A stretch of DNA of 64,000 nt from Chinchilla lanigera (GCF_000276665.1 NW_004955429.1:3638184-3702183), one strand, 5' to 3'; counted from the stretch's first letter, positions 49,461 through 61,711 are shown. Numbers and translations are program-made. Notes: generated from the letters alone by a model not told the origin.

Positions 49461-52163
49461 AGTGAATAAGTGAATGTTGGTCTGATTTTTATGGTCACAA
49501 ATGCTAGTTATACCAAACAATATCAGTGACAAAATACTGCTCCCCAAGGGATAGACAGACCATTCCAATCCCCAAGCCAAGCTTAAGGCAGCCCGTGTTA
49601 CACTGCTAATAATCAAAAAAACTTTTTTTTTTAGTTTTCTTTTGGCTTATTGTAGTAGTCTTTGTCTGCATTCTCAGACACGGCACAGGATTACCAGAGA
49701 AAAAGCACAGAGATTTGGTAAAAATGAGTTCCCATCCCAGACTAGAAGTACCAATTCTAAAGATTTAGTGAAATCCTGTTTCTTATTCATATCTTTTTCA
49801 AGTTTTCAGTGCTCTAGGAATTCTATTACACTACAGTTCATCAGGAAGAGACCAGGTGACAGAGAAAAAAATGTTTCCTGTTTCTATTAAACCATGAGGG
49901 AAATACCTGTACAGCATAAAACTCAGGTCTTTTTTGTCTATCTTATCTTCAAGGGACTATGACAGTCATTTTATGTATCCCTACTTATAATTTCCTTAGA
50001 ATTTCTGTCTAGGGAGGTATGACTGACTTTTACTTTTTTAATTTAAAATGAAAACTGAAATTTCTGTGAAAACCCCTTAGCTCAACCTAGTTTAATCCCT
50101 CAAGCTCCTCTGGAAATGGTCTTCTCATCGCCTGTTCTTCAGTTTCCCATTAATTCTGTGGTTTTCCCATATCCTCAGAATGAACTCCCTTTTTGTTTAA
50201 CTTAGCCATAGTCAGTTTCTGTGGTTTGCAACCAAAAAAAACTCCATTTCGTATATTTACATCCATTCAAAGTATATTTAACACTTACAACTTTATAAGT
50301 AAAATAGTAAACCATTTTATGTATGAGGAAATTCATTCTTAGACGTTAAAGTAGTTAACAATGGTTGTTGTACTACATATTGATATCTTCAAATTAGATG
50401 TTCAGATAAACAAATATAGACATGTAAGATTGATTAAACACTTAAACATTAACTGTTCCTTTCAACAGAGCAATAAAAGTCAGTAGTACAGCTATGTTAG
50501 CTATCCTCTGTATACATACACACATATTTCCCCTTCTTTCTTTTCTCTTTTCCCTCATCCCAGTCATTCTTTCCTTTTGAGTGGTTTCCTTAAAGTAGTT
50601 TATTTTTGGTTGCATAAGAAATTATACTAGAAATGACATTTATATTTGGATTTATAAGAAGTTAGTCTCTTCTCTTCATCTTGTCACTGGAAAAGTTTAG
50701 AAGTCACTTCTTCTGGGTTGCATTTTGCTTGACTTTAAGAGCTATCAGCCCAAAATACCACTAACTGTTCCATTCATTAAAACCATCCACACATCCACTC
50801 ATTTAACCAATATTGGATGCACGATAGATTCAAAGTGCAGCACTAAACATGGGGTACAGAAACCCCAGCCCCATCCGTCCACGGTCTGCCTTCCTACAAA
50901 TTGCTCATATTTCTCTGGGATGCTGATTATTCCATTTATAGACAAACAATAATATAATCAGTTAAATTTAAGCAATATGAGGAAAATCCAGAATATAATA
51001 ATAAAGCCATATGGTTCGTACAGGATAAGAATAATTCAGCTCATTAAATTAGAAATAGTTTCCACTCGATTTAAGCCTTCTATAGAGTAATTCCTCATTG
51101 CAATGACTTCTAGAGTCACAGAGAGAAAACACTGTTAATTTCAGGCTTTAAAAATAAACAAAAAAGATGATGAAATAAGCTCATTTCCTACATTCCAATA
51201 ATTTGCATGCCACCCTCAAGATTTCTGCTGGATCTGTGCACCAGTTAGTGTTTTCTTTAAATTAGTTTCCTTTTATTGTTTGAAAATATTTTAAAGGGAA
51301 CTATTTTGCTACATTAAAGAAAAGCCAATAGACAACACTTTGCATAAACAGAAAGTAACAACAAAAATACAAAAATGAAACAAAAGTAATGCATCTTAAA
51401 TAGATAGCAGTGTAGTGAAAAGCTTGCTGCCTGATCCACTCTTCATTCCATAGAAAGCCCAGTAACTGTTTGACTGGTATTAAAGACCTACTAGTTCCAA
51501 ACTGATCCTTCTCATGGAAATAATAAGAAGGACTGAAATAAAACCTAGATGGAAGTAATTTTCTCACTGCATGATTTGGTTTATTTCGTACTGTATTCAC
51601 AGTCCACCAAATATCTTTTTGCAGACAGACCATGGCGTTCTGTGTTTCAGACATGTGGGGACACAATGATGCAGCGATCTGGGGAATGTGAACATGTTCC
51701 ATGTGCAGAGAACTCAGGAAAGCAGAGCCCATGTATGCACTGGGTGTTTCATTCAGCTAGTCATCTGCTGATATGTAGTAACCACCTCCCAGGTGTCAGT
51801 TTTTGTGCTGAGTGTTGGAGACTCAGTGGAAGGACTCTCACTTCAGGAAGGTAGTGAAGACAGTTTTTAGACAACTGTAAATCAGTGAAAATATTACAGT
51901 AGAGAACCCAATATACACTAAGAGCCAGACCAGTATGAAGAAGAGCTATTTTTAAGTCACAAGAGGGCACTATTTCAGGAGTTCTAGAAGGTCTACTGTG
52001 CTTGATTCTTCCTTTCCTTCAGTGAACATTAGTGGGCAAAGGGCGATTACAGAAGGAATGGGAGTCTGGGAGGTACTTGAAGAGTAAGCCACAGTAGCAA
52101 AATGTGCTATGATATGGACAGAATAAAGAGAGAAGCAGAAAACTGTTATAGATTTTTCTAATT

Positions 52164-52259
52164 CTTTTTTTTTTTTTTTTTTTTTGGTACTGGGAATCGA
52201 ACTCAGGAGCTTGCGCTTGCCAGGCAGGTGCTTACATTGTTGAGCTACATCCCCAGCCC
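52164..52259 (-). mobile_element. ID SINE (minus orientation)
   Basis: Long poly-T, then GGTACTGGGAATCGAACTC, GCGCTTGCCAGGCAGGTGC and GCTACATCCCCAGCCC. A clear target duplication is not seen. Confidence 0.9.
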
Positions 52260-52437
52260 AATGCTTTTGTTTATAAGACAGAACCATGATTCCTTACAGT
52301 GAGAGGATACAGTAATATCTAAATTGAACCTCTTGAAACCTTGTCCAGTAATCTTTGTAATTTACTATTTTTAGGGTCAAGGGTATTCACATTTGTTCCA
52401 AGAAGATAATCTAGAGCATTCTCAGTTTTTCTCAGTA

Positions 52438-52522
52438 GCAAGAAGAAAGGAAGGAAAGAGGATGGAGAGAAGGAAGAAGTGGGGGAGAGGAAAGAGGGAT
52501 GAAAGGAAGGAGGAAGGGAGAT
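52438..52522. repeat. Polypurine (GGAA/GGAGA-rich) tract
   Basis: About 85 bases of nearly pure A/G on the + strand (AAGAAGAAAGGAAGGAAAGA and similar). In the GPR158 pre-mRNA it is polypyrimidine. Confidence 0.85.
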
Positions 52523-53499
52523 TCTTGTGTGGTCAGTAATTATCACACTTTTTAAAAGGTTGAAGGGGAGGATATTTAACATAAGACAAACATGCACATT
52601 ATGACATCTAAAATAAGCCGTTGATTGTGTGAGCAGTATTAGAAGACTTTCACTGAGAAACACTTATGGAAAAATTAGCATGAAAGTATTAATACCTTAT
52701 TGTGGGTATCAAAACAGCTTCCGAGATGATCAAAACAAAGCATTTTCTCTATAGGTTACATTTGAATCCTGCAAGAGGCATTTGTTTGTTTTTCTCCAAT
52801 CCTCTTTGGCACAACTTCACTGAAACTTTGCTTAAATATGGAAACGGGAGGCAAGAGAAAACCTTTGACTATTTCCCAGCCATCCCTACCTTCTGTAAAT
52901 AAGTAGTTTATTTTATTGCCTCATTCTTCCTAATACATGGTTTTGAAACTAAGTATGAGGCAATTTACAGTTTTCTCCATTTTTCAAGGTTGATAATCAT
53001 GGCAGCATATCAGGTAAAGAGGGAAGCCCAGAATATATATATTTTAACCTCACACATACATCGTCAGCATAGAACTTGGGAATGGAGGACAGTAGCTTTT
53101 GTGAAATAAGCCCATTGCTGAATTAGCTTATACAGGATTCTGTGGCAGCTCAGACACAAATCACCATTTTAGCTGTATTGTCTTTGTATTTCTTCCTGGT
53201 TTTAGCTAGTAAATACTAGTTATCACTCTAATGGGTTTTTTCTTTTTCATAATTATAAGGAGGAATGACACATTTTACCAACCAATGCACATTTTACTAA
53301 AGCATCTTTTTCAAACTTCAGTTGTATTAAAGATTTCCCTAGGGAATCTAAGACATATTGCCTTGAAATTGAAAAATATAGATTATCTTGTATCTGAATT
53401 ATTAAAATTAAAACATTTAAGTGGCCAACCCTGAACACAGTTACAAGCTAAGCCCCAAACTTTGATCCTTCCCTAGAAATGAAGAATAATACGGAATAC

Positions 53500-53609
53500 C
53501 TGTGGAGCTTCAGAGTGACAGTTCCGTACACAGTGGCAAAACCGAGAAGACGGACCCATCTCAGGAGGATGCAGCGAAATGTACTCGGCTCGAAGTACAA
53601 AATAACAAC
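53500..53609 (-). CDS. GPR158: GPR158 internal coding exon: end of TM2, ECL1, TM3
   Basis: Internal exon of GPR158, a neuronal class C receptor of the plasma membrane reported to sense glycine and to recruit RGS7-Gbeta5. On the minus strand it reads VVILYFEPSTF, then FRCILLRWVRLLGF, then ATVYGTVTLKLH, plus the first two bases (AG) of an arginine codon. This matches the end of TM2, a short extracellular loop and TM3 of the family. The FRC cysteine sits where class C receptors have the TM3 cysteine that bonds to ECL2. The acceptor is a pyrimidine-rich stretch ending CCCACAG; the donor is AG|GTATTC. The length of 110 bp (36 codons plus 2 bases) joins in frame to the exon at 31061. It is the most 5' exon in the window; the preceding TM1/TM2 exon is not found up to position 64000. 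If the 11-exon human structure holds, this is exon 6. Confidence 0.95.
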
Positions 53610-53774
53610 CTGTGGGATAAGGACAGAAAGAAGGAGACCTTTAGAATCAACTGATGACCCAGACTACAGTAAATACTTCATAAACTGGTATTTGATACAT
53701 GTGAATTTTGATCTAAGCATATACTCATTCAAATAATTTTTTAAAATGTTACTTTGATTGCTCATTGTTCAGAT

Positions 53775-54060
53775 CAAAGATTTACAGAGGCTCTCTATTG
53801 CTTTCAAATAAAATATACATTCTTTAATTCAACTTGAGGAGCTTCTATTTGCTGTTTCTAAGCCTTTAGTACGTGCAAACTTACCTCTCCTTACTTCCCT
53901 GTATAGGCAAGCCAGGCTAGTTCCTGCTGCTACTGTCCACTGGAGTCTGCTTATTTTCACTTACAAATGTAGCCTCACCTTTCTTGCCTGAGGACCCTAA
54001 CAAGAAAACCTCATTCATACTGGATGCCCCAGACAATCTACCACTCCATTCTTATTATTT
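53775..54060. repeat. L2-like fragment
   Basis: 'ggctctctattgctttcaaa', 'ttcaacttgaggagcttcta' and 'ctctccttacttccctgtat' follow the L2 3' region; diverged. Confidence 0.4.
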
Positions 54061-54519
54061 AATTTACTACTTGGGTCAATTACCACAGCAGCTCTTCGTT
54101 TTTCATACCAGAGTCTTCATTCAACAAATAGTAAATAACCTTTCCATGTTACATGCAACTGATAAAACACAACAAGCAATAAAAACAGGAAAAGAGACAT
54201 GTGAACCAGAGATTGCATTAAAGTAACATAGGTACTGACAAATATTTGTGCAGTTTTAGTGGAACCACAAAGGAACAAGTGAACAATTTTAGGAAAGACA
54301 GTCAAAAGATGCATGCAAGCCACTCTAGTACCTTTCATATGCTCCTGTTTGATTTTTAGCAGATCCTTACAAGGTAACAACTGGTTTGACCATGCCTAAG
54401 GAACACTGTATAGTGCTACTAAATTGGCTCAGCAATTCTACACCCTAGAGTGTAGAGGAGCCACCGTAAGGTGGCACATCATCACATAGATGATCTAAAA
54501 GAAAAATGAGGAAGGACAG

Positions 54520-54875
54520 AAAGGTTTCCATTCTTTGGAGGAGCTCCAGTCCTTGCCTTCAGCTTGGACATTGTCTACTGGCTTCCAGTGCAGATGCTTC
54601 AGTTTCTGCCTTGGATCCTTCAGCCTTGCGGTGCAAACTCATCAGCCTTCCATCACAGACCCATCGTGCTCCTGATACAGACTTGCACAGAACACTGCAG
54701 TGAACTCCAGACCTTGAACTGAATCCTTCGGTCTCCAGTGTGCGACACCCTCTGCATGCTTCCTCATCAAAATCTGTGGCGGGCCATCATAAGCCGATCT
54801 TGCAATTTCTTATACATTTGTATGTCTTGTGTTATACCTGTTTCTCTAGTAAAACCCTCACTGGTACAACATCCA
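54520..54875 (+). mobile_element. Degenerate mammalian LTR
   Basis: Repeated 'cttcagcttggacattgtct / cttcggtctccagtgtgcga' type blocks and an end reading 'cctgtttctctagtaaaacc' 'ctcactggtacaac' recall old ERVL/MaLR-type LTRs that end TTTCTCTGGAGAACCCTGAC. Diverged. Confidence 0.45.
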
Positions 54876-55410
54876 AAAACATATATCTAAAAACCTTCTG
54901 CTGGAGTAGCAGCTTTAAACTGATTCTGCAGAAGTCAAGACCATCCTAACAGAAAATACAACCCCTCCCCAAACCCTGGGTGATATTTTTGGGTACTGCT
55001 GGTGGCCATGGTGCAGGGGCTAACATTTTACAAGTGGAGCCCCTCTTCTCCAGTACCAAGAATGTCATTACTGATATTTCTCAAATATTTCCATTAAATG
55101 AAGGTATTAAATTAGAATTATATTTTCAAGGAACAGAGAAAGCACTGAACAAAAGTCTTAAGAAGAAATTTTAAAAATGGAAAAATAGACATGAACAGGA
55201 AATAATGTTACCTTATGTGCTTTCAAAGTTAATAAAAATTTTTGAACTTTATTCTTTCACTTATACACGGTATTTGCCCACAGTTTTCCAGTTCACTATG
55301 TAGGTATGGAGAAGACACAGATAAAAACTTGCCTTCAGAATATACTAGAGACATGTTTGGATTCAGGAAAAAAATATATATGTACATATATTTTATTGTT
55401 TTGTTGTTTG

Positions 55411-55509
55411 TTTTTTTTTTTTTTGGTTTTTCTCCAGTACCGGAACCGAACTCACAACCTTGCGCATGCCAGGCAGGTGCTTTTGCCGCTGAGCTAAATC
55501 CCCAGCCCC
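55411..55509 (-). mobile_element. ID SINE with 15-bp target duplication (minus orientation)
   Basis: Poly-T, CCAGTACCGGAACCGAACTC, GCATGCCAGGCAGGTGC and CTAAATCCCCAGCCCC. ATATTTTATTGTTTT is repeated perfectly at 55388-55402 and 55510-55524. Confidence 0.95.
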
Positions 55510-55856
55510 ATATTTTATTGTTTTCACAAAATAGGTTAAGCTTTTATCAATTTGTATTCCAGATTTTAATTCATATATTTAAACACATTTCCTTTCCATA
55601 AGAGTCCAATAGTAATTATGAGTTCTACAAAACAAGCTTTATTGTTTATTAAAGAATTAAAGTTGAAGAAAGCAGAGAAAATTTAGGGGTAAAAAAAACC
55701 AGACAGAAATCTTGATTTATGACTAAGGGATTTGGATAGTACATATATGTATATATATCCATTCTCATGCCAGACAGAAATGATACAATAGCAGCTAGAG
55801 GAATGAACAGAAAATCTAGCATAACATCTCAAGTATTTTTAGTAGAAATGACTTTA

Positions 55857-55925
55857 TAACCTGTTTTGAAACTCTGCTTCATTGTTATGTTTATCTTTTT
55901 TCTCTTTAAAATTAAAAAATAAAAA
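55857..55925 (+). mobile_element. Very short L1 3' tail insertion
   Basis: About 69 bases, 'cctgttttgaaactctgctt' to 'tctctttaaaattaaaaaat', matching the end of the L1 at 61711. AGAAATGACTTTA before and AGAAATGATTTTA after are the probable target duplication. Confidence 0.65.
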
Positions 55926-56369
55926 AGAAATGATTTTACAAATTATTCTGAAACAGTGGATTCCTGGAGTTTTAAAATCCTGTGCTATTTTAAAGCTTCC
56001 CATTACACATTAAGCAATAGTTGGGTAATGAATAAACATAGATGAACAACCACAATACAGAAGTCTGTGTAATTTTATATTATAAAATAATGAATTACTT
56101 TTGAAGTGTTTGGGAATTATTGATAAAGCCTTCAACCTTTATTTCACAGATAAAAATTTTGAGGATTTGTCCCTGTAAGGGAAGACCGAGTCCTTCCAAA
56201 ATAAATGAAAGAACAGTAGAGTCTTTTAGCATCTATGGGTAAGGTATAACTTTAAAAAATAAAAGAAAATAAAAATATAGTGAATTCAATCAGTTGTATT
56301 ATTAGAAACAGCTCAGCAGATAGTTACTTGGAAATCCTAGTCTGGCTGAACCAGAGGCAATGCAGGTGA

Positions 56370-56575
56370 TAGTGGAGAGTCCTCGCTCTGAATCTAGTTA
56401 CCCTGTGTCCCAGTCCTGTTCTGTTCTTCAGTTGCTATATAACTTTGGCAAATTACCTAACATTGTCTTGAGATGCCTCAGATGTTCCATCAGTAAAATA
56501 GATGAAACAATAGCAATACTGCTTCCTGGAACTATTTTGAAGATTAATGTAATAGTACGGAGAAAATAGTCAAAA
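56370..56575 (+). mobile_element. MIR SINE
   Basis: 'ctctgaatctagttaccctg', 'aactttggcaaattacctaa', 'cagatgttccatcagtaaaa', 'gaactattttgaagattaat' follow MIR order. Confidence 0.7.
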
Positions 56576-56939
56576 AGAGTGCAAGATATAGGACGTATTA
56601 AATAGGTATTGGATAATTATTAGGAGAGTTGATTGATTTGTTTTTTGTTCTAAAAGGTAACATTTTTTATTGTGGTATAATTATATACTATTATTCCAAT
56701 GAATTATTTTCTGACCACTTTAGTCATTTCTTTTTAAATTCCTATAATCACTTTTTGTCTGTACACTTTTTTCTATCATATCTTATAGTTACTTGTACAG
56801 TGGTATCTCTGACTCAAATTTAAAACTGAAGAAGACCACGCTTTTCTATATTTCATATGCTTTTCCAACAGAAAACTTATATGTATTAAATATTTACTGA
56901 ATGATATATCTTAGCTAATTTTTAAAAGAAAATGTTATC

Positions 56940-58475
56940 TTGAAAATACAACATTTGATGGAATTACCAGGCACCTACATAGTGTCAGGAACATCTCACA
57001 TAACTTTCTCCAAAAAAAGCCATATTTTCAGTCATAGAACGAACCTTAAAGAATAGCAAGCAATTTGTGAAATGATCTCATGCGTCGTGTCAGGATGGAA
57101 TGAAGCTAGAAACTAATAGCAAAAGAACCACAGAAACTACACAAATACATGGAGATTGAATAAAATACTTTTGAATGATTGTGAGTCATTGCGATATTAA
57201 AGGATAAATTTGAAAATTCCTCGAATCAAGTGATGATGGAAAAATGTTAGAATCTGTGGGACCCAATGAAAGCATTCTAGGAGGGACATTTACAACACAT
57301 TAGAAAAGCAGAGTGATCCCAAATAAATAACCTAATGATGCATCTCAAGGTCCACAACAAAAAGTCAAAGCTAAAGCCAATGGAAGGAAAGAAATAATAA
57401 ACATCAGTACATAGTTAATGAAATGGAGGATAAGCAATACAAAGGTTCAGTGAACAAAAAATTGCTTCTTTGAAAAGATAAACAAGACTGATAAATCTTT
57501 AGCCAAACTTAACAAAAGAAAGTGAAAAAGCCCTAAATTAAGAAAATGAGAGATAACGAAGGCTAAGTTTCAACCAATACCACTGACCAAGAGGATTACT
57601 GGAAACTATTTTGAAAACTTATATTCCAATAAGTTGAGAAATCTAGAAGAAATAGATAAGTTCTTAGACACATGTGATTTCCCAAAATTGAGCCTCAAGA
57701 TTTAAAAATATAAATAGATCAATAACAAGCAATGAAATTAAAATAGTACCAAGAACATTCCCAACTGAATAAATCCAAGGACCCTGTAGATTTTCTGTTG
57801 AATTTTATCAGACTTTAAAGAACAGTTACCACCAATGGTCCTCAGACTTTTCCATGAAATAAAAAGGGAAGGACTATTTCCAAATTCTTTCTGTGAAGCC
57901 AGTATTACCATCATACTAAAACTAGATAAGGAGTCAACAAAAAAAAGAAAGCTATATCAATATGTAATACAACAAGCATTGTTAATTTCCTACCACTTTG
58001 TTACTCTGTATTGTCTGTACTGTTCTTTTGCTATTTTGTAAAAGGTTGTCTGTCTGTTAATGTTTTCCTCCTTTTATTTTTAAAATAAAAAAGGAAAGCT
58101 ATTTATACCAATATCCTTGAAGAGCATGGATGCAAAAATCCTCACTAAGATTCTTGCAAACAGAATTTAACAACACAGTAAAAATATCATACACTATGAT
58201 CAAGTTGGATTCATTCTAGGAATAGAGGGCTGATTTAACATATGTAAATCAATAAACATAATACACCACATAAATAAAACCAAGGCTAGAAAACCACATG
58301 GTCTGCACAATAAATGCCAAAAACGCCGCTGAAAAATGCAACTTTCCTTTATGATTAAAAAAATAAATCTCTGAAGAAAACAGATATAGAAAGACCTTTC
58401 TTCAAATTGATAAAAGGTATATACGACAAACCCATAATCAACATCATACTAAGCAGGAGTGATTTGGAGAAGGAT
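56940..58475 (+). mobile_element. L1 ORF2 fragment, decayed and interrupted
   Basis: Long match to mammalian L1 ORF2 (reverse transcriptase region): 'ggatggaatgaagctagaaa', 'cttgaaaagataaacaagac'-type text near 57470, 'ttccaataagttgagaaatc', 'atcaagttggattcattcta', 'acatatgtaaatcaataaac'. Both ends are truncated and multiple stops occur. It is broken at 57956 by a second L1 tail. Confidence 0.85.
57956..58086 (+). mobile_element. L1 3' tail nested in the older L1
   Basis: 131 bases, 'taatacaacaagcattgtta' to 'atttttaaaataaaa', homologous to 61590-61711. AAAAAAGAAAGCTAT (57941-57955) and AAAAAAGGAAAGCTAT (58087-58102) flank it as target duplication. Confidence 0.75.
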
Positions 58476-58534
58476 TGTTTGGCTTGAAATGAAACAGAAA
58501 AGAAAAGGTGCATGAGTCCGAGGAAAATTATGAT

Positions 58535-58879
58535 CAGTGATACCTCAGTTGTCTAACAGCTCCAAGTTTGAACTTTCCACCACGCAAACAGCAAAGCTTG
58601 AAAAAAAATCTTTTTGGTGATTGTAATGGTGATCCGTAGGCAAACTGAAAATCCGACTGGAAATGTGTTACGCATTGCATTGCATTGTATCTCTTCGCAG
58701 ACACAAAGGGGCAAAGCACTGCTCTAGCCTGGATAATATATACTGCTTGTGAAATTTTGGGACCTCAGAACCAATTATTTGGTTTTCCATTATTTCTTAT
58801 GGGAAAAACATATTCAGTTCTCAAACTTGTTCAAATGTGAATTGGGAACGAATTGAACTCGACAACTGAGATATCACTG
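58535..58879. mobile_element. Tigger-like (Tc1/mariner superfamily) non-autonomous DNA transposon
   Basis: Left end CAGTGATACCTCAGTTGTC and right end, reverse-complemented, CAGTGATATCTCAGTTGTC: 19-base inverted repeats with one difference, 345 bp apart. The interior 'ttccattatttcttatggga' with inverted counterpart of AATT-rich text is typical of Tigger-type elements. TA follows the right end; the left flank is AT. Confidence 0.75.
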
Positions 58880-58984
58880 TACTTCTAACAAGAAGCTTTT
58901 CTGTGTTATCCTCATGCCAGAGGGCTGGCATTCTGAGACTAAGTGAGGCTTCTATCTTATTTTCATGCTTCTTCCTGTCATTGA

Positions 58985-59150
58985 ACACTGCACTCATCAA
59001 CTCTATTTTGAAATCATTTCTGTGATTGGTTTATTTAACGTCTCCTCCCAGCTGGTTTATGAGATACATAAGGGCAGGGATTGTAACTGTATTATTCATA
59101 AGTACATTTCATTACCTAGTATAGTATTTGGAAATATCAGGTAACTAATA
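58985..59150 (+). repeat. L2 3'-end fragment
   Basis: 'atgagatacataagggcagg', 'gattgtaactgtattattca' and 'acctagtatagtatttggaa' match the conserved L2 3' end. Confidence 0.55.
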
Positions 59151-59619
59151 CAATCATATGCAAAGTACTAAGATTTTAAAAATACAGAAAAGGAAGAGAC
59201 AAGGAGAAGGAGAGAATAAATGAGGATGGAAAAACACAGTAAGTTCATTTTTAGATATATGGGTATAAAAAGCCTATACAATATCCAGTTCAGATCTAGG
59301 TTTTTAAAAACTGGTTAATGCACTTACTCTATAATGAGAGAAAAAAAACTCAAAATGAGACTTAAGTTTCAGTGTCTTTCAAATTCCATTATTTAACCTT
59401 TGATTTGTTAAATATAACAAATGTAAACATAGAGTTTAACAAAATGACTATACAATACATACTCTTTCCTAAATCCCAAGTGCATAACATTATGTAACAG
59501 ATCTTAGTAGATGAACAAATGTAAAAAAGCTAAGCCACTATGCTGAATAATTTGTGAATGAGGATAATTCTACCGATATCATACTAATAGCTGTCTTTTT
59601 TATATTAACAATGGCTACT

Positions 59620-59952
59620 GTTATGGTTTGTCTGCCTGCCCACCGCACAGCTCATGTGAACGAAATTGCCATTGTAACAGTATGAAATGGCCCTTATAAA
59701 ATGCCATTGGGTCATTAGCACACCATCACCTTTAAGGTCATTATGGTAGGCTAGGGCTAGTTATCAAGAAAATGGGTTCTTGATAAAAAGACAAGGTTGC
59801 CATGATATAATACAGCTTGGAGGACCTTACCAGTTGCCAGGGTCATGCTATAGACTTTCCACCATCCAAACCTGTGTGCCACATAAACTCGTATTGCATA
59901 TAGTCACTGAGTCTGTGGTATTCTGTTGTAGCAGCAGAACATGAACAAAGGA
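59620..59952 (+). mobile_element. MaLR-like LTR
   Basis: Starts TGTTATGGTTTGTCTGCC; 'atcaagaaaatgggttcttg', 'cttggaggaccttaccagtt', 'ccacataaactcgtattgc' and an end near 'gttgtagcagcagaacatg' are MaLR-like. Confidence 0.5.
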
Positions 59953-60371
59953 AGTTACCTGTCCTCAATCTCACACACTGATCACTATGCCAGATGTACT
60001 ACCTACGTTAGGGTTCAGAGTAAACTTTATTGTCTTCATTTAGAGAAATGGAGAGTAAATTTTAAGAGTTAACTAATCACCCCTTGTTACCAAAATAATC
60101 AACTCTTTAGATCAGAATCCATAGGAAATTCCTTTACTTGAAGAACTCCTGATGCCATAATTTCAAAGTACGTACTCCAAGGGAAACTATCTCCATTACC
60201 CTTCGCTGCCAGAGGCTAAAGATATTGTATTGAATGTGTCGGAAGCAGAAAATAGTGTACTGCTCAGTGTACTGCGGTAACCTAAGGACTGAAGAGCGCA
60301 CGTAGTTGTCGAATGAATGAACACTGGGTATGTATGATAGGTGTGGAGAAGTAAGATATCCTATGTTAGAA

Positions 60372-60418
60372 TGACAAAAACAACAACAACAAAAACAGCA
60401 ACAACAACAACAAAAAAA
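60372..60418. repeat. (CAA)n microsatellite
   Basis: AACAACAACAACAAAAACAG and further CAA units. Confidence 0.9.
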
Positions 60419-60431
60419 CCATAGCTGTGAT

Positions 60432-60778
60432 TTAAATCTAGATGTGTGCCGGAGCCTAGTGCACTCAAAGGTGGAGCTTTTGGAAGGTGATTGGATTATG
60501 GGGCGTTAACAGCTGACTTGTTAGCAGGAGGTGTCCTCTGGTCAGAAGGGGCGTGGCCTCGAGAGGGTTTCTCCGCCTTGGGCTCGCATTGTTTCCTGTC
60601 TGCCATGCTGTAAGCAGCTATTCCTCCACCATACCCCTCTGCGGTGTTGTTCTGCCTTGGAACCTGCAGACTACAGACTGAAACATTGTAAACTATGAGC
60701 CAAAATGAGCTTCCCTTCCTTTAAGTTGTAGGTTTCAGTTATTTTTGTCCCAGCAGTGAAGGAAATAACTAAGACAAG
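60432..60778 (+). mobile_element. MaLR-like LTR
   Basis: 'gtgcactcaaaggtggagct', 'ggtgattggattatggggcg', 'ctgccatgctgtaagcagct', 'aaactatgagccaaaatgag' and 'gtcccagcagtgaaggaaat' follow MaLR LTR order; the end is near AACTAAGACA. Confidence 0.6.
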
Positions 60779-60847
60779 ACCTATTTGGGTTGAGTAGCAG
60801 AAAGTGTCACACCAAATTAACCCTTTTTCTTTTAATACTGCCTAGAA

Positions 60848-61711
60848 TTAACCCAGCTATTCCCCTTCTGAATCTTTTCCCAGAAGAATTAAAAACATCA
60901 TACCACAGCAATATATGTGCACCCATGTTTACAGCAGCACAATTTGTCATAGCAAAATCTTGGAAGCAACCCAAATGCCCATCCACTGAGGAGTGGATAA
61001 AATAGATGTGGTACTGTTATACAATGGAGTATTACTCAGCTATAAAGAAAGATAAACTAAAGGCTTTTATAGATATATGGATGCAAGTAGAGACCATACT
61101 CATAAGTGATATAAATCAGACCCACATGTGTAAACATCATATTGTCTCTCTAGTGTAAGAACCTGAAAGAGTAAATAAAATCTGAAATGTACAATAGATA
61201 TTGTGAAAGGGAAATAAACTCTTCACTAGGAAAGCACAACTGATCCCCACACTCGGGAGGCTGAGGCAGGAGGATTGTTGTGAGTTCAAGACCATCCTGG
61301 GCTAAAAAGTGAGCTCAAGGCCAGCCTGAACTGCATATTGAGACCCTGCCTGAAAAAGAGAAAAAAAAGAAAAAAAAAAAAAAAAAGAAAGAAAGAGCAA
61401 CTGGGGTGAGGGAAACGTGAAAAGAAAGAAGGAAAGGAAAAAATATGTATGCATACATAAAATAGCTAAGCTAAGTTTACTACTAATTTCTATTGGTTTA
61501 TTGAAAGGAACAGGTAATGTTTAATTGTTCGATCAATCTTGCATACCTATATCTGGTAATATGAGCAACTATTTTGAAAATAACCATAAGTAATACAACA
61601 ACCATTGTTGATTTCCTATCATCCTGTTTTGAAATTCTGTATCGTTTTTATACTTTTTATGTTGTTTTGTTTTTGTCTTTGTCTTTGTTTTTGTTTCTCT
61701 TTAAAATAAAA
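60848..61711 (+). mobile_element. 5'-truncated L1 3' end with target duplication
   Basis: 'ttacagcagcacaatttgtc', 'gcccatccactgaggagtgg', 'atggagtattactcagctat' are L1 ORF2 end/3' UTR. It ends 'tttctctttaaaataaaaa'. AATACTGCCTAGAA is repeated exactly at 60834-60847 and 61712-61725. A B1 (61228-61396) sits inside it. Confidence 0.85.
61228..61396 (+). mobile_element. B1 SINE inside the L1
   Basis: CACACTCGGGAGGCTGAGGC, GTGAGTTCAAGACCATCCTG, GTGAGCTCAAGGCCAGCCTG and GAGACCCTGCCTGAAAAAG with a long A-rich tail; the 5' end is truncated. Confidence 0.85.

Larger units (their letters stand above)
31062..53499 (-). other. GPR158 intron between the TM3 and TM4 exons (22.4 kb)
   Basis: Canonical GT/AG ends. 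It holds the inverted LTR pair (31.9-33.3 kb), L2/MER5 traces (36.6-37.2 kb), an L1M interrupted by a MaLR (38.4-41.7 kb), an LTR (42.6-43.0 kb), an L1 3' tail (43.06-43.35 kb), ID SINEs (45.8, 49.4 and 52.2 kb), a MaLR LTR (47.8 kb) and microsatellites. Segments 33.3-36.6, 43.4-45.7, 46.1-47.8, 48.2-49.3 and 49.5-52.1 kb are AT-rich with no gene and at most weak L2 traces (34690-34790, 51740-51850). Confidence 0.85.

Noticed and set aside
51301..51732. 143-codon minus-strand open frame
   Set aside because: No recognisable domain, no splice or promoter context, inside an intron of the same strand; composition as for random sequence.
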